Shown: positions 29,366-44,339, numbered from the stretch's first letter. The stretch is DNA of 64,000 nucleotides from Piromyces finnis (GCA_002104945.1 MCFH01000015.1:104501-168500); one strand, 5' to 3'. Made by a program: numbers and translations. The notes: a model not told the origin generated them from the letters alone.

Positions 29366-29800
29366 CCAAGCATCCATTGCGCAATGCTTGGATTTAATTC
29401 TTTCTACTCTCTCAGTACCATGAGCATGAGTAGACCCCCTTGAGAAATTACATTTATTAAATAAATGAAGGCACATTCCTAAGAGGGCACCAAGCATCCA
29501 TTGCGCAATACTTGGATTTAATTCTTTCTACTCTCTCAGTACCATGAGCATGAGTAGACCCCCTTGAGAAACTACATTTATTAAATAAATGAAGGCACGT
29601 TCCCAAGAGGGAGCATGAGTAGACCCCCTTGAGAAATTACATTTATTAAATAAATGAAGGCACATTCCTAAGAGGGCACCAAGCATCCATTGCGCAATAC
29701 TTGGATTTAATTCTTTCTACTCTCTCAGTACCATGAGCATGAGTAGACCCCCTTGAGAAACTACATTTATTAAATAAATGAAGGCACGTTCCCAAGAGGG
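29366..29800. repeat. Tandem 5' UTR monomers of LINE E (3.5 units)
   Basis: Full units at 29366-29489 and 29490-29611, a partial unit of about 68 bp at 29611-29678, and a full unit at 29679-29800. Units alternate between two sequence variants (CACATTCCTA and CACGTTCCCA near their ends). The last two units look like a copied block of the first two, so the array grew by duplication of a segment. Confidence 0.9.
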
Positions 29801-29820
29801 AGAGGGTAAATGATCCTGAG
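29801..29820. repeat. Overlapping right-hand target-site duplications of LINE E and LINE D
   Basis: E's right duplication is 29801-29814 (AGAGGGTAAATGAT) and D's is 29807-29820 (TAAATGATCCTGAG). They overlap by 8 bases, which shows directly that E landed on the D/target junction. Confidence 0.93.
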
Positions 29821-29976
29821 TGAATAAGATCTTTCATCTTCGAATTGATAAGAGCATGGTCAATGTCGGAAGATTGATCACCTCGAGTCCAAGAGATAGT
29901 AGACCCTCTAAGCGGAAGAATTTCCCAATCTCCTAATCCATTAGTTGATAACCAGTTGGATAATTTTACTTTAGAC
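29807..29976 (-). mobile_element. LINE endonuclease fragment X, right part
   Basis: Continuous with 18130-18183 before insertion of D and E. It encodes the endonuclease segment from about KVKLSNWL to LIHSGSF (compare 27380-27550). It matches copy E (GATCACCTCGAG) better than D (GTTCACCTCGAG). Its 5' limit on the element strand is GTCTAAAG, fused directly to a tRNA 5' half. Confidence 0.9.
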
Positions 29977-30000
29977 GCTCTACCACTAAGCCAAACAGGC
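29977..30000 (-). pseudogene. tRNA 5' half fused to a LINE fragment
   Basis: On the minus strand the sequence has the exact spacing of a tRNA 5' half: 7-nt acceptor strand GCCTGTT, then TG, D-stem GCTT, loop AGTGGTA and D-stem GAGC. It stops where the anticodon stem should begin, and LINE sequence follows. I found no matching 3' half (acceptor AACAGGC with a T arm) on the far side of the array. The amino-acid identity cannot be told without the anticodon. Either a tRNA gene was split by insertion, or a tRNA fragment was joined to LINE cDNA. Confidence 0.75.
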
Positions 30001-30429
30001 ATATCATTGATAATAAAAGACTATGCACCAACGTATTATTTGATAACAACTTTTTTTTCAAAATAATAACCTTTAAAAATCATTTAATAATTTATACACT
30101 TTAAATTCAACAATAAAACCTTTACACAACTAATAAGTATATTTTTTATATATTTTGCTTTAATTTTTTATTTAATTTTTAACGTTTCTTTTTTTCTTTC
30201 TAGTACGAAATGTATTAATTTTTATACATTTTAAAATCTTTTTAGTAGATTTTATTTTTCTTTAAATTTATTCTCATTATTTATATTTTCATTGAATTAT
30301 TTCAAAGCATAGAATTTATTATAAAAATTCTAATGATAGGTTTTCTTTTTATTTTCAAATAATATTACACTATACATTGTAAAGTGTTACATCATTTTAC
30401 AGGCGTGATTTAACGGTATCTGGAGTACT
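30001..30429. other. Intergenic region downstream of the aldolase gene
   Basis: A/T-rich with no open frame of note. It contains the 3' untranslated region of the aldolase (transcribed leftward from 30430) and sequence that would lie upstream of the split tRNA. No element remnants seen. Confidence 0.5.
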
Positions 30430-31257
30430 TTATAAGACATTAACGTTGTTAAGAGTTTCACAAGCTTCTTGGACACGCTTGATCATAGTCTTTTCAGATT
30501 CACGAACCCAAGTACGTGGATCGTAGAACTTCTTGTTTGGCTTGTCTTCACCATCTGGGTTACCGATTTGAGCTTGGAGGTATCCCTTCTTGGCTTCGTA
30601 GAAGTCACGGAGACCAACCCAGTAGGCCCATTGAGTATCGGTATCAATGTTCATCTTAACAACACCGTTAGCAAGAGCGGTCTTGATTTCATCAACAGTA
30701 GAACCAGAACCACCGTGGAAGACGAAGTTAACTGGCTTTTCTTCAGCACAGTTAAGTTGCTTGCGGACGTATTCTTGGTGCTTACCGAGAATTTCTGGGG
30801 CAAGAACGACATTACCTGGCTTGTAGACACCATGAACGTTACCGAAAGCGGCAGCGATGGTGAACATGTCAGTAACTTCAGAGAAAGCCTTGTAGACATC
30901 CCAGATATCTTCTGGTTGAGTGTAAAGCTTGTTGTTGTCAACACCAGAGTTATCAACACCATCTTCTTCACCACCAGTGATACCGATTTCCATTTCTAAG
31001 AGTTGACCCATCTTGGCCATACGCTTAAGGTAACTGACACAGATAGCAATGTTTTCTTCCTTTGGTTCTTCGGAAAGATCTAACATGTGAGAAGAGAAGA
31101 GTGGTTCACCTATTTTATTTAATTATTAAATAATATTAAAAAATCAATATAAATTATAAACCTTTTTCATTTCGTTTTATTATACTAATTATTGTTTTAA
31201 TATTTACCGTGAACAGCGAAGTATTCTTCATCAGCCTTAAGCATACCATCGAACCAT

Positions 31258-31289
<32 letters not shown>

Positions 31290-31604
31290 AAGAATAACTG
31301 GAATACCGTAAGCCTTAGCGACTTGACGGACGTGGAGAGCACCAGCAACGGCACCAAGAATAGAAGCTTCTTGGTTCTTGTTAGAGATACCCTTACCAGC
31401 GTAGAAAGCAGAACCACCGTTAGAGAATTGAATGATGACTGGAGCCTTAATGTCACGAGCAGCTTCAATAACAGCGTTAACAGTAGAGGAAGAAGTACAG
31501 TTAACGGCTGGGATAGCGAACTTGTGGTCCTTAGCGTACTTGAAAAGCTTTCTAAGGTTGTCGCCAGTAACAACACCTGGTGGAACAATATCGAGAATAC
31601 CCAT
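30430..31604 (-). CDS. FBA1: Fructose-bisphosphate aldolase, class II (one intron)
   Basis: Cytosolic glycolytic and gluconeogenic enzyme that cleaves fructose 1,6-bisphosphate into glyceraldehyde 3-phosphate and dihydroxyacetone phosphate. Exon 1 is 31208-31604 and exon 2 is 30430-31109. The 98-bp intron (31110-31207, GTAAAT..ATAG) splits a Gly codon, giving HG/EPLFSSH. The product is 358 residues, the usual length for the yeast-type enzyme. Class II features are clear: HSDH with catalytic Asp108 and zinc ligand His109, the EMEIGITGGEEDG block, zinc ligand His225 in VHGVYKPG, and His264 in FHGGSGS. Codon choice is strongly biased towards a C or G third base in many codons, unlike the A/T-ending neighbours, as expected of a highly expressed gene. 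The reading at 31154-31588 in another frame is a shadow. Confidence 0.97.
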
Positions 31605-32085
31605 TTTAATTAAAATTTAATAATAAATAATTATTATAAAGTTTTGTGAAGAAAAAAAGTAAAAAAAAAGGTAAAATTTATTTTATATAAACTGTAAAAT
31701 TTTTTTCATTATTCATTTTCCAATATATTCGTAATATATTAAATATATATTATTTGATTAAATTATTCTAGGAAGATTGGTGGCTTATTACAATATATTA
31801 TAATATAAATAATATGTATAATAGAATAAATTGATGTATTATATATGATTGGTTTATGTAACGAGTATTTCATCAATACTTTCTATTATATTTCTATTAT
31901 AATTGAATAATTAAATATATTATATATCAAATATATTTTTTATTTTTTAATTTATTAAAATAAATATATAAAAGGTTAGAATAGAATTAAATAGAATTAA
32001 AACAACTTTAAGTAAAAAAAAATGCTAAATTTTATAATTGAATGGTAGATTTTACCGAAATTATCGTATTTTTTTTACATTAATG

Positions 32086-32117
<32 letters not shown>

Positions 32118-32130
32118 TAGAGTAATAATC

Positions 32131-32166
<36 letters not shown>

Positions 32167-33448
32167 AGTAATATATATTATTAAAACAAATGTTAATAAT
32201 AGTTTTCTATCTTAATAAGAAAGAAACCATTATAAATTATTTTAATAAGAAGTTTGATAATTAATGTTTTATAGATAAAAATAATATTTAATCTAAAAAA
32301 TTATGTATAATTTTAATTTGTATTATTCTTTACTTAAATGAAAAAGGTATAAACTCTTTTTTTTTTATTTAATATATTATATTGGAAATAACCAATAAAG
32401 CTATTGGGGTATCTTAAAGTTTAGTTACATTTTTTGAAACATTTTCAGGGTATCAGGGATGATAATAATTATTACAAGAGATAATATAAATTATTATTTT
32501 TAAAAGGAATGCATAATTATTTTTTATTACTTTTAGATTGAGTTGTGCAATGTGTAGTGGTGGTGTTATCATAAATTTTGTTTTTTTACTAAGGAATATG
32601 CCATGTCATTATTCTGAATTATATTTTATAGCAAAATATTAAATATATACTATGTAATATCTAATGTTTCTTTTATTTGTTACATTAGTATTCCTTACTC
32701 TTCATTCTTCTTGTAATACCAATTCTACTACTACATTTACATTTACTGAAAAAGCTTTTAAAACTTTAAATGGATTATATTTTAATATTTTCGTATATTC
32801 ATATTTAATATAAATTAATATATATTAAATAGCATTTTAATATATATTAATTTATATATTGCAAAGTTCAATTTTAATTTAAATTGTATCTTTAAAAAAA
32901 AAATTTTCAAGATTATAGGAATTTTAAAATTTTCATGTTTTAGTATTTAAAAAAAAAAAGATTAAATGCAGGTTAAAATAAAAATATATCTATAATGTAG
33001 ATGTAAAGAGAAAGTAAAAAAAATATTGACTTGGAATTAACATATAAATATTTAAAATATAGTATGTTTTATAAATATATTTATTTTGTATTTACATATC
33101 TCATAAATATTCATCAATAATTTAACTAGTAAATAATTATTGTTTCAATTCTCCTTTTTTTTTTTTTTTTTAAAAAAAAAAGGAGAATGATTTAATTTAG
33201 ATCAAAAAAAAAAAAAAAAAAAAAAAAAAGAATGAAAATTTTAAAATATACAGAAAAACAAATTAATAACAAAAAAAAAAAGTTGAAATTTTCATTTCTC
33301 AAAAATAAAAAATGTATTTAAAACTTGTTAATAAAGATAATATTATTGATGCACTTTTAACTTTAATAATATATGTAAAAGTATGAAAAGTGATATTATA
33401 ATTCATTTTATTATTAATAATAATAATAATAATGAAATAATATTTAAA
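31605..33448. other. Intergenic: aldolase promoter side and ARMH1-like 3' side
   Basis: Upstream of the aldolase ATG is an A-rich leader with poly(A)/poly(T) stretches and no motif I can name. Two (AAT)n blocks lie at about 32084-32117 and 32132-32163. A long perfect inverted repeat (33148-33188) is listed separately. No gene supported. Confidence 0.55.
33148..33188. terminator. Perfect T/A-arm hairpin downstream of the ARMH1-like gene
   Basis: ATTCTCC followed by 17 T, then 10 A and GGAGAAT: an inverted repeat with 17-bp arms and a 7-T loop. It lies about 260 bp past the ARMH1-like stop codon. It could act in 3' end formation or be a chance or mobile hairpin; the function is a guess, the structure is plain. 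Confidence 0.4.
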
Positions 33449-37794
<4,346 letters not shown>

Positions 37795-39262
37795 TTTTAT
37801 TTTTCTAGGAATGTATAATTAAATATTTCATAGTTTTCACCTTTTTTTTCTATTACTATACAATATGATAATTCATTAATTTAAAATGTATATATATATA
37901 AATTATATAAATTTTAATATAAACATAAACAATTTTAAACTTTAAATTTTCAATCAAAAATAAAAAATTTGTATAAGACCTAATCCTATTGTAATAAAAA
38001 TTCATATAATTTTCACACAGAAACATTAAAAAAAAAGATTAGGGTAAAATCTATTAAAAAAATATTCTTTTTTGTTAATTCATCTTTCTTCAAGAAATAC
38101 TAATTTTTTACTGTTCAAAATTAAAGTTTATAACATAAACAGAAAGAATAAAAAAGAACTTATAATTATTTATTATTTAAATATTTATTGTTACAAGTCA
38201 GTATACAAAATTTTTTAATAGGCGGTGTAGTTTTTTTTTGAAAAAAAAAAAGACATTTTATATAATAATATAAAATATAAAATATATTATTTAATATTTT
38301 ATTATAAACGCTTGTTTAAATTCAAAACATAATGATCCTTCCTTTAAAGTTTTACCTTTTTCTTTTGAATATTTGAAATGTTTTTATTTGTTTTGTTTGT
38401 TTGAGTGGAATTTAAAGGATTTTATTATTAATCATAGTGGAAAAGTTTTCCAGGGATAATTGTATAAAGTAAATGAATAAATATATAATAATCAAATAAT
38501 TTATATATTTTTTTTTAAATTTAGTAAATGAATAAATAATTAAATTGTAAAGATTAATTTATTATTAATAACAAAAAGATGGTGGTTATGTTTAATTAAT
38601 ATATTATGTAATATATTATATTATATACCAATATATTGTATATATAAAATTAGATTAAAAAAAAAAAAAAAAAAAGAATATAAAATTAAAGGAATTTTGA
38701 TTAAAAAAAAATACTCTTTTTAAATTTCAAATTTTACATAATTTAATTTAGAAATTCTATTGAAGAGGAATGAATTGATGGTTAAATAATAAAAGGGTAA
38801 TAGAATATTAATATAAAGTGATTTATTTTTTTTATAATAAAATCTAATTTAATTAAAACAATTGATAAAAAAACTATTATAACGAAATTTAAAAAAATAA
38901 ATTATTAAAAATATTTTAATTTTCCAATTTTTAGAAATCTATTAAATTGAAAAAAAAAAAAAAAAATTAAAAAATCATTAAAAACAACAACAATAACAAC
39001 ATAATATTATTAAATTAAGTAACTTTTTTTTTTTGAAAAATAAAAATACAAGAATAATATATATATATATTAGAATATTAAGCAAATTTTAATAAAAATT
39101 TTTAAATCAGAAATTCAATTATAGAAATAAATTAATTTATAGTTTTAATAATCTAATAGAATTTTAATAAGTTACAAAAAATAAAATTATATACATATAT
39201 AAAAGAAAAAAGAAAAAAAAAGAAAAGAAAATATATTTAAAAAAATAAAATAATTATAGAAA
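37795..39262. other. Divergent intergenic region: ARMH1-like and ABCC-1 promoters
   Basis: Transcription leaves this interval in both directions, so it should hold both promoters. It is A/T-rich with many A runs. Repeated AATGAATAAATA..AATAATYAAATAA motifs near 38471-38545 resemble motifs upstream of the second transporter (44520-44850). A purine-rich A/G stretch precedes the ABCC-1 ATG. Confidence 0.5.
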
Positions 39263-42200
39263 ATGTTTTTTAAGAAAAAACAAATTCCAATTCCAGAACA
39301 ACCACAACAATCACCTTATGAAAAGGCAAATTTTTTTTCAAAATTAACTTTTTCATGGGAAAATCCAATTTTCTATGTAGGTTATAATAGACCTTTAGAA
39401 AAGAATGATTTATATTTATTACCGAATAATCTTCAGGAAAATTATAATGAAAAAAAATTTTATTCACATTGGAATAAAGCTATAGAAAAGGATGGTCAAG
39501 CAAATGTTACAAGAACTTTAATTAAAGTATATGGTCCAAAGTGGTTTCCGGCTGGTATTTTTAAGTTATTATCAGATATTTGTAACTTGATTTCACCAGT
39601 TATATTAGAATTATTATTAAATCATTTAGATAATAAGAATGCTAGAAATAATGAAACTTATAAGGGTTGGATTTATATTGTTTTAATTTTTGTTCTTCAA
39701 ATCTTAGCCACTCTTTTCATTAATACTTATTTTAAAAACACAATGGAAGTTGGTTTATCAGTTAGAGCAACAATTATTGGTATCATTTACAGAAAAACAC
39801 TAAAACTTTCTAATAAAGCTAAACAAACTATCGGTGATGGTCAAATTATTAATTTGGTTTCTACTGATTCTGCTAGAATTCAATTTCTATTAGGTAATTT
39901 ACATTACATCTGGAGTGGTCCATTCCAATTAGTTGTTATTCTTGTTCTTTTAATCCGTTCTTTAGGAGCATGGTCTTTAATTGGATTTACTATTTTCCTT
40001 GTTGTTATTCCACTTCAAGGTTATATTATGAAATTATTAGCTAGACTTAGAAAACAAACTGCAATATTAACTGATCAACGTGTTAAGAGAACTCAAGAAA
40101 TTATTGGTAGTATGAGAGTTATTAAATTCTTTGGTTGGGAAAAGAGTTTCCTTGATATTTTAACTTTCCTTCGTAAGAAGGAATTAAAACGTACTAAAAA
40201 GAGTGTTATCTTAAGTGCTGAAACTTCTGCTATTTTCAATGTTATTCCATTCTTTTCTTGTGCTCTTACTTTCATTGCTTATTCTGCTGCAGGTAATCGT
40301 TTGACTGCTGCTAAAGTATTCTCATCACTTGCTTTCTTTAATATGCTTCGTTTCCCATTAGCTATTTTACCAAATGTTTTTAGTAACCTTATGGATGCTA
40401 AAGTAGCTATGAAACGTTTATCAAATCTTTTAAACGCAAAAGAATTAGATGATTTACCAGAAATTGATGTCACTTCTGATAACGCAATTTCTATTAAAGA
40501 TGGTCAATTCAACTGGGAAAGTGTAAAATCAGATGTTAACAATAAGAATAGTAAATCTAAGGATAAAATAAGTAAAGAAAAGAATAAGAAAGCTAAAACT
40601 AATCAAGGTTCTTCAAGTGCCAGTGCATTAATCAATAACAAATCTACTGAGGATATTACTAATGCTAATCTTAAAAAGAATGTACAGGAAACTGATAGTG
40701 AAGAAGAAAATTCTGCTGATTCCTTCAAGCTTCATGATATTAACATAAAAATTAAAAAGAATTCCTTAACTGCTATTGTTGGTACTGTCGGAAGTGGTAA
40801 ATCTTCTTTAATTAATGCTATTATTGGTGAAATGAAACGTGAAGAAGGTAAAATTACTCTCGGTGGTACTATCAGTTACTGTTCACAACAAGCTTGGATT
40901 CAAAATGCTACTGTTAGAGAAAATATTTTATTTGGTAAGGAATACAATGAAGAATTTTATAACAAGGTAATTGATATTTGTGCTCTTACTCATGATCTTG
41001 AAATTTTCCCAGATGGTGATATGACAGAAATTGGTGAACGTGGTATTAATTTATCTGGTGGTCAAAAACAAAGAGTTAATTTGGCAAGAGCTGTCTATTT
41101 CAATAGTGATATCATTTTAATGGATGATCCATTATCAGCAGTAGATGCTCATGTTAGTCGTGCTCTTTTTGATAATTGTATTCTTGGAGCTTTATCCAAT
41201 AAGACACGTGTTTTAGTTACACACCAACTTCATGTTTTACCAAAGGTTGATTACATCATTGTTATGAATAATGGTCGTATTGAAGAACAAGGTGAATATG
41301 AAGAATTAATGCAAAAAGAAGGAGAATTTGCTAGATTAATGCATACCTATGGTGGTATAGATGAAAATGAAGAAGAAAGCACTGAAAGTATTCCAGAAGA
41401 AACTAAAAAAGAAAAAGAAACTATTAAAAATAAAGAAGTGAAAAAGGAAGAAAAAAAAACAGGTAAAGCTTTAATGACAAAAGAAGAAAGAGCAACTGGT
41501 TCAGTTAAACTTTCTGTTTATAAATCATATGCTAAAGCTGCTGGTGGTGTTATTTGTGCATTCATTATTATTTTCATAGTAATTCTTATTCAATTGGCAA
41601 AACTTGGTAACGATGTTTGGTTGGTAAAATGGACTGAAGGTTATAAGGATTTAAAGACTTCCACTTATATTTTAGTTTACTTACTTTGGAATATTGGTCA
41701 AACTCTTTTAACTCTTCTCTATTCCATTTATTTGGCCTTTGTTGGTATTAAGGCTGCTAGTAGGGTTCATAAAGACGCTATCAGTCGTGTTATTATGGCT
41801 CCAATTAGTTTCTTTGATACAACTCCTTTAGGTAGAATTATTAATCGTTTTTCAAAGGATCAAGATTCTTTGGATAATTCACTTTTTGTTACCATGCAAA
41901 TGTTATTCACCAATCTTGGTAATACTGTTACCACTTTAGTTTTTATGCTTTATGTTGCACCAATCTTTGGTGTAGCCCTCGTACCATTATTATTAATTTA
42001 CTATTTTGTCCAACAATTCTATCGTAGTACCTCACGTGAATTAAAGCGTATTGATTCAATCACTAGATCTCCACTCTATGCAAACCTCACAGAAACAATG
42101 CAAGGCTTACCAACTATTCGTGCTTATAGTGAACAAGAACGTTTCATTAAGTATAATCAATTACTTATTGATGAAAATAATCGTCCACAACATTTACAAA

Positions 42201-43300
42201 TTACTGCTCAAAGATGGTTAGGTCTTAGATTAGAAAGTATTGGTGCTTTCCTTGTCTTATTCGATGGTATTTCTGGATTACTTCTTAAAAATAATATTTC
42301 TTCCTCTCTTTTAGGTTTAAGTTTGTCCTATTCTTTACAAGTTACCTCTAGTCTTAACGCTGTTGTTCGTCAATTTAGTGATACTGAAGTTCATATGAAT
42401 GCGGCCGAACGTCTTTTATACTATGCCAATGAAATTGAAGTTGAAAATCAAAAAGGCTTAGATGCTCCAAAAGACTGGCCAAAACAAGGTAAAATTGAAA
42501 TTAAGGATCTTACCATGAAATATGCTCCACACCTTCCACCAGTATTACATCATGTCAGTTTAGATATTCAATCCAACGAAAAGATTGGTGTTGTTGGTCG
42601 TACCGGTGCTGGTAAATCTAGTATTGTCATGACATTATTTAGATTAGTAGAACCAGAAGTTGGTTCATCTCTTAAGATTGATGATATATCTATTATGGAT
42701 CTTAAGTTGAGTGATTTACGTCAAAGAATATCCATTATTCCTCAAGATCCAATTCTTTTCTCTGGTACCATCCGTTTCAACATGGATCCATTTAATGAAC
42801 ATACAGATGAAGAAATATGGGAAGCTCTTGAAAATGCTGGTTTAAAGCCAACCATTAGTGAATTAGAAAATAAATTAGAATCTGACGTTCGTGCTAACGG
42901 AGAAAACTTTAGTGTTGGTCAGAGACAATTATTATGTCTTGCTCGTGCTATGATTAGAAATAGTCCAATTTTAATTATGGATGAAGCTACAGCTTCAGTT
43001 GATATTGAAACGGATGCCATTATTCAAAAAGCCTTGAGAACCAAATTCAGTAATGTTACTGTTTTAACGATTGCTCACCGTCTTAATACCATTATTGATT
43101 ATGATAAAATTTTAGTTTTAAGTAAAGGAGAAGTTTTAGAATTTGATTCACCAAAGAATTTACTTTTTGAAACTAATGAGAATGGAGAATTAGTACCATG
43201 TACATCCACCGAATTTTCCAAATTAGTTGATGAAACAGGACCAGTTAATGCTGCTTTGTTACGTCAATTAGCTTTTGAAAGTGAAAATAAAAACATTTAA
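39263..43300 (+). CDS. ABCC-type (MRP-like) ABC transporter, full length, copy 1
   Basis: ATP-driven membrane exporter, 1345 residues, no intron. Layout is TMD1-NBD1-TMD2-NBD2 without the extra N-terminal TMD0, as in short ABCC/MRP4-like proteins. The N terminus has the ABCC entry motif (SKLTFSWENPIFYVGY). TMD1 spans about 85-390. NBD1: Walker A GTVGSGKS at 507, LSGGQ at 597, Walker B ILMDD near 618, so the catalytic Glu is Asp as usual in ABCC NBD1. A charged Lys/Glu linker lies near 700-735. TMD2 spans about 755-1050. NBD2: Walker A GRTGAGKS at 1112, signature FSVGQ at 1216 (degenerate, also typical), Walker B ILIMDE with Glu 1241, and H-loop AHRLN. A Lys/Asn/Ser-rich insert precedes NBD1 (about 425-490). 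Substrate cannot be told. Tandem with copy 2. Confidence 0.96.
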   Translation: MFFKKKQIPIPEQPQQSPYEKANFFSKLTFSWENPIFYVGYNRPLEKNDLYLLPNNLQENYNEKKFYSHWNKAIEKDGQANVTRTLIKVYGPKWFPAGIFKLLSDICNLISPVILELLLNHLDNKNARNNETYKGWIYIVLIFVLQILATLFINTYFKNTMEVGLSVRATIIGIIYRKTLKLSNKAKQTIGDGQIINLVSTDSARIQFLLGNLHYIWSGPFQLVVILVLLIRSLGAWSLIGFTIFLVVIPLQGYIMKLLARLRKQTAILTDQRVKRTQEIIGSMRVIKFFGWEKSFLDILTFLRKKELKRTKKSVILSAETSAIFNVIPFFSCALTFIAYSAAGNRLTAAKVFSSLAFFNMLRFPLAILPNVFSNLMDAKVAMKRLSNLLNAKELDDLPEIDVTSDNAISIKDGQFNWESVKSDVNNKNSKSKDKISKEKNKKAKTNQGSSSASALINNKSTEDITNANLKKNVQETDSEEENSADSFKLHDINIKIKKNSLTAIVGTVGSGKSSLINAIIGEMKREEGKITLGGTISYCSQQAWIQNATVRENILFGKEYNEEFYNKVIDICALTHDLEIFPDGDMTEIGERGINLSGGQKQRVNLARAVYFNSDIILMDDPLSAVDAHVSRALFDNCILGALSNKTRVLVTHQLHVLPKVDYIIVMNNGRIEEQGEYEELMQKEGEFARLMHTYGGIDENEEESTESIPEETKKEKETIKNKEVKKEEKKTGKALMTKEERATGSVKLSVYKSYAKAAGGVICAFIIIFIVILIQLAKLGNDVWLVKWTEGYKDLKTSTYILVYLLWNIGQTLLTLLYSIYLAFVGIKAASRVHKDAISRVIMAPISFFDTTPLGRIINRFSKDQDSLDNSLFVTMQMLFTNLGNTVTTLVFMLYVAPIFGVALVPLLLIYYFVQQFYRSTSRELKRIDSITRSPLYANLTETMQGLPTIRAYSEQERFIKYNQLLIDENNRPQHLQITAQRWLGLRLESIGAFLVLFDGISGLLLKNNISSSLLGLSLSYSLQVTSSLNAVVRQFSDTEVHMNAAERLLYYANEIEVENQKGLDAPKDWPKQGKIEIKDLTMKYAPHLPPVLHHVSLDIQSNEKIGVVGRTGAGKSSIVMTLFRLVEPEVGSSLKIDDISIMDLKLSDLRQRISIIPQDPILFSGTIRFNMDPFNEHTDEEIWEALENAGLKPTISELENKLESDVRANGENFSVGQRQLLCLARAMIRNSPILIMDEATASVDIETDAIIQKALRTKFSNVTVLTIAHRLNTIIDYDKILVLSKGEVLEFDSPKNLLFETNENGELVPCTSTEFSKLVDETGPVNAALLRQLAFESENKNI

Positions 43301-43891
43301 ACCAATTCAACTCTAAAATAGCTGATAATTGGACTATTTAAATGTAATAGAATTTGTGATGCTAATAACAACCATTTTAGTATCTAAATTAATAATTATA
43401 TAGAGTAAAAAAACATTAAGTATTTTTTTTTTTTTTTTTAGATATTAAGAATAAATAAACAAATAGATAAAAAGATAAACGGGAAAAGATTAAAAACAAA
43501 CAAACAAACAAACAAAAAACAATATATTTAGATATTTAATATTTATTTTAAAAATAAAAGTAAATGAATACTTTTAATTTTTAAACATTTTTGTTAAAAA
43601 AAAAAAAAATCTATCCAATATTTATTTATAAAGATATAAAAAGTCACTATTTATTAACTATTAAAAATATATAAAGTTTATTTCTATTTATTTAAAAAAT
43701 AAAGATAAAATAAAATAAAATAACAATTTTTTTCTATTTTATATTTTATAATGTATGATATCAATATCGTTTATTTTTAATTCTATTATTATTCTATATA
43801 AAATTCAAGATGATTAAAAAAAATATTTTTACTATGTATTATCTTTCTTGTATATTATATCTATAATATTAGATGAATAATAGTAATATTA

Positions 43892-43934
<43 letters not shown>

Positions 43935-44012
43935 TAATTATTATTATTATTATTATTCTAATTATTATTATTATTATTATTATTCTAATTATTATTATTA
44001 TTATTATTATTA
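43892..44012. repeat. (ATT)n tract with regular CTAATT interruptions
   Basis: ATT repeats broken by TCTAATT at about 43932, 43958 and 43983, giving a higher-order period of roughly 25 bp. This suggests that a block carrying the interruption was itself duplicated. Confidence 0.88.
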
Positions 44013-44304
44013 CTTTTTTGTTATATAAATTAAAGAAAAATAGATCTAACTCATTCTATATAATAAAAAAAAAACATCTTATATTTTTGTAAATATTAAA
44101 CATAAAAATACATTAATTTGTTTTTTTTATTAAAAAAAAAAAAAAAAGAAAAAAAACTAATATTTCTATTTGTAAATAAATAGATAATAGATACAGAAAA
44201 AGTTAGATATATTATAAAGATAAGTAATTCATAAAAAACTTACTTTAATATTAATAATGGGTAATAAATCTATTATTTTCATAAAGTTTAAATTTTAATG
44301 GTGC

Positions 44305-44335
<31 letters not shown>

Positions 44336-44339
44336 TAAT

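Larger units (their letters stand above)
23910..29800 (-). mobile_element. LINE copy E, full-length, one frameshift
   Basis: Poly(T) at 23910-23942, a 3' UTR, and coding sequence 24181-28721 interrupted by a single-base deletion near 25383. The 5' UTR is about 1.08 kb with 3.5 monomers (29366-29800), more than in D. A 14-bp target-site duplication AGAGGGTAAATGAT flanks it (23896-23909 and 29801-29814). It is the youngest insertion that can be ordered, since its duplication contains the D junction. Confidence 0.95.

Noticed and set aside
29366-29800. CRISPR-like array of direct repeats
   Set aside because: Units are contiguous and about 124 bp without spacers, and sit at the 5' end of a LINE in a eukaryotic genome.
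29646-30002. 118-residue ORF starting MPVWLSGRAS
   Set aside because: Chance fusion: tRNA half, then endonuclease fragment X, then LINE E monomers. Its parts are described separately and it is not a gene.
30469-31620. Plus-strand ORFs over the aldolase gene
   Set aside because: Antisense frames kept open by the biased codon use of the highly expressed aldolase.
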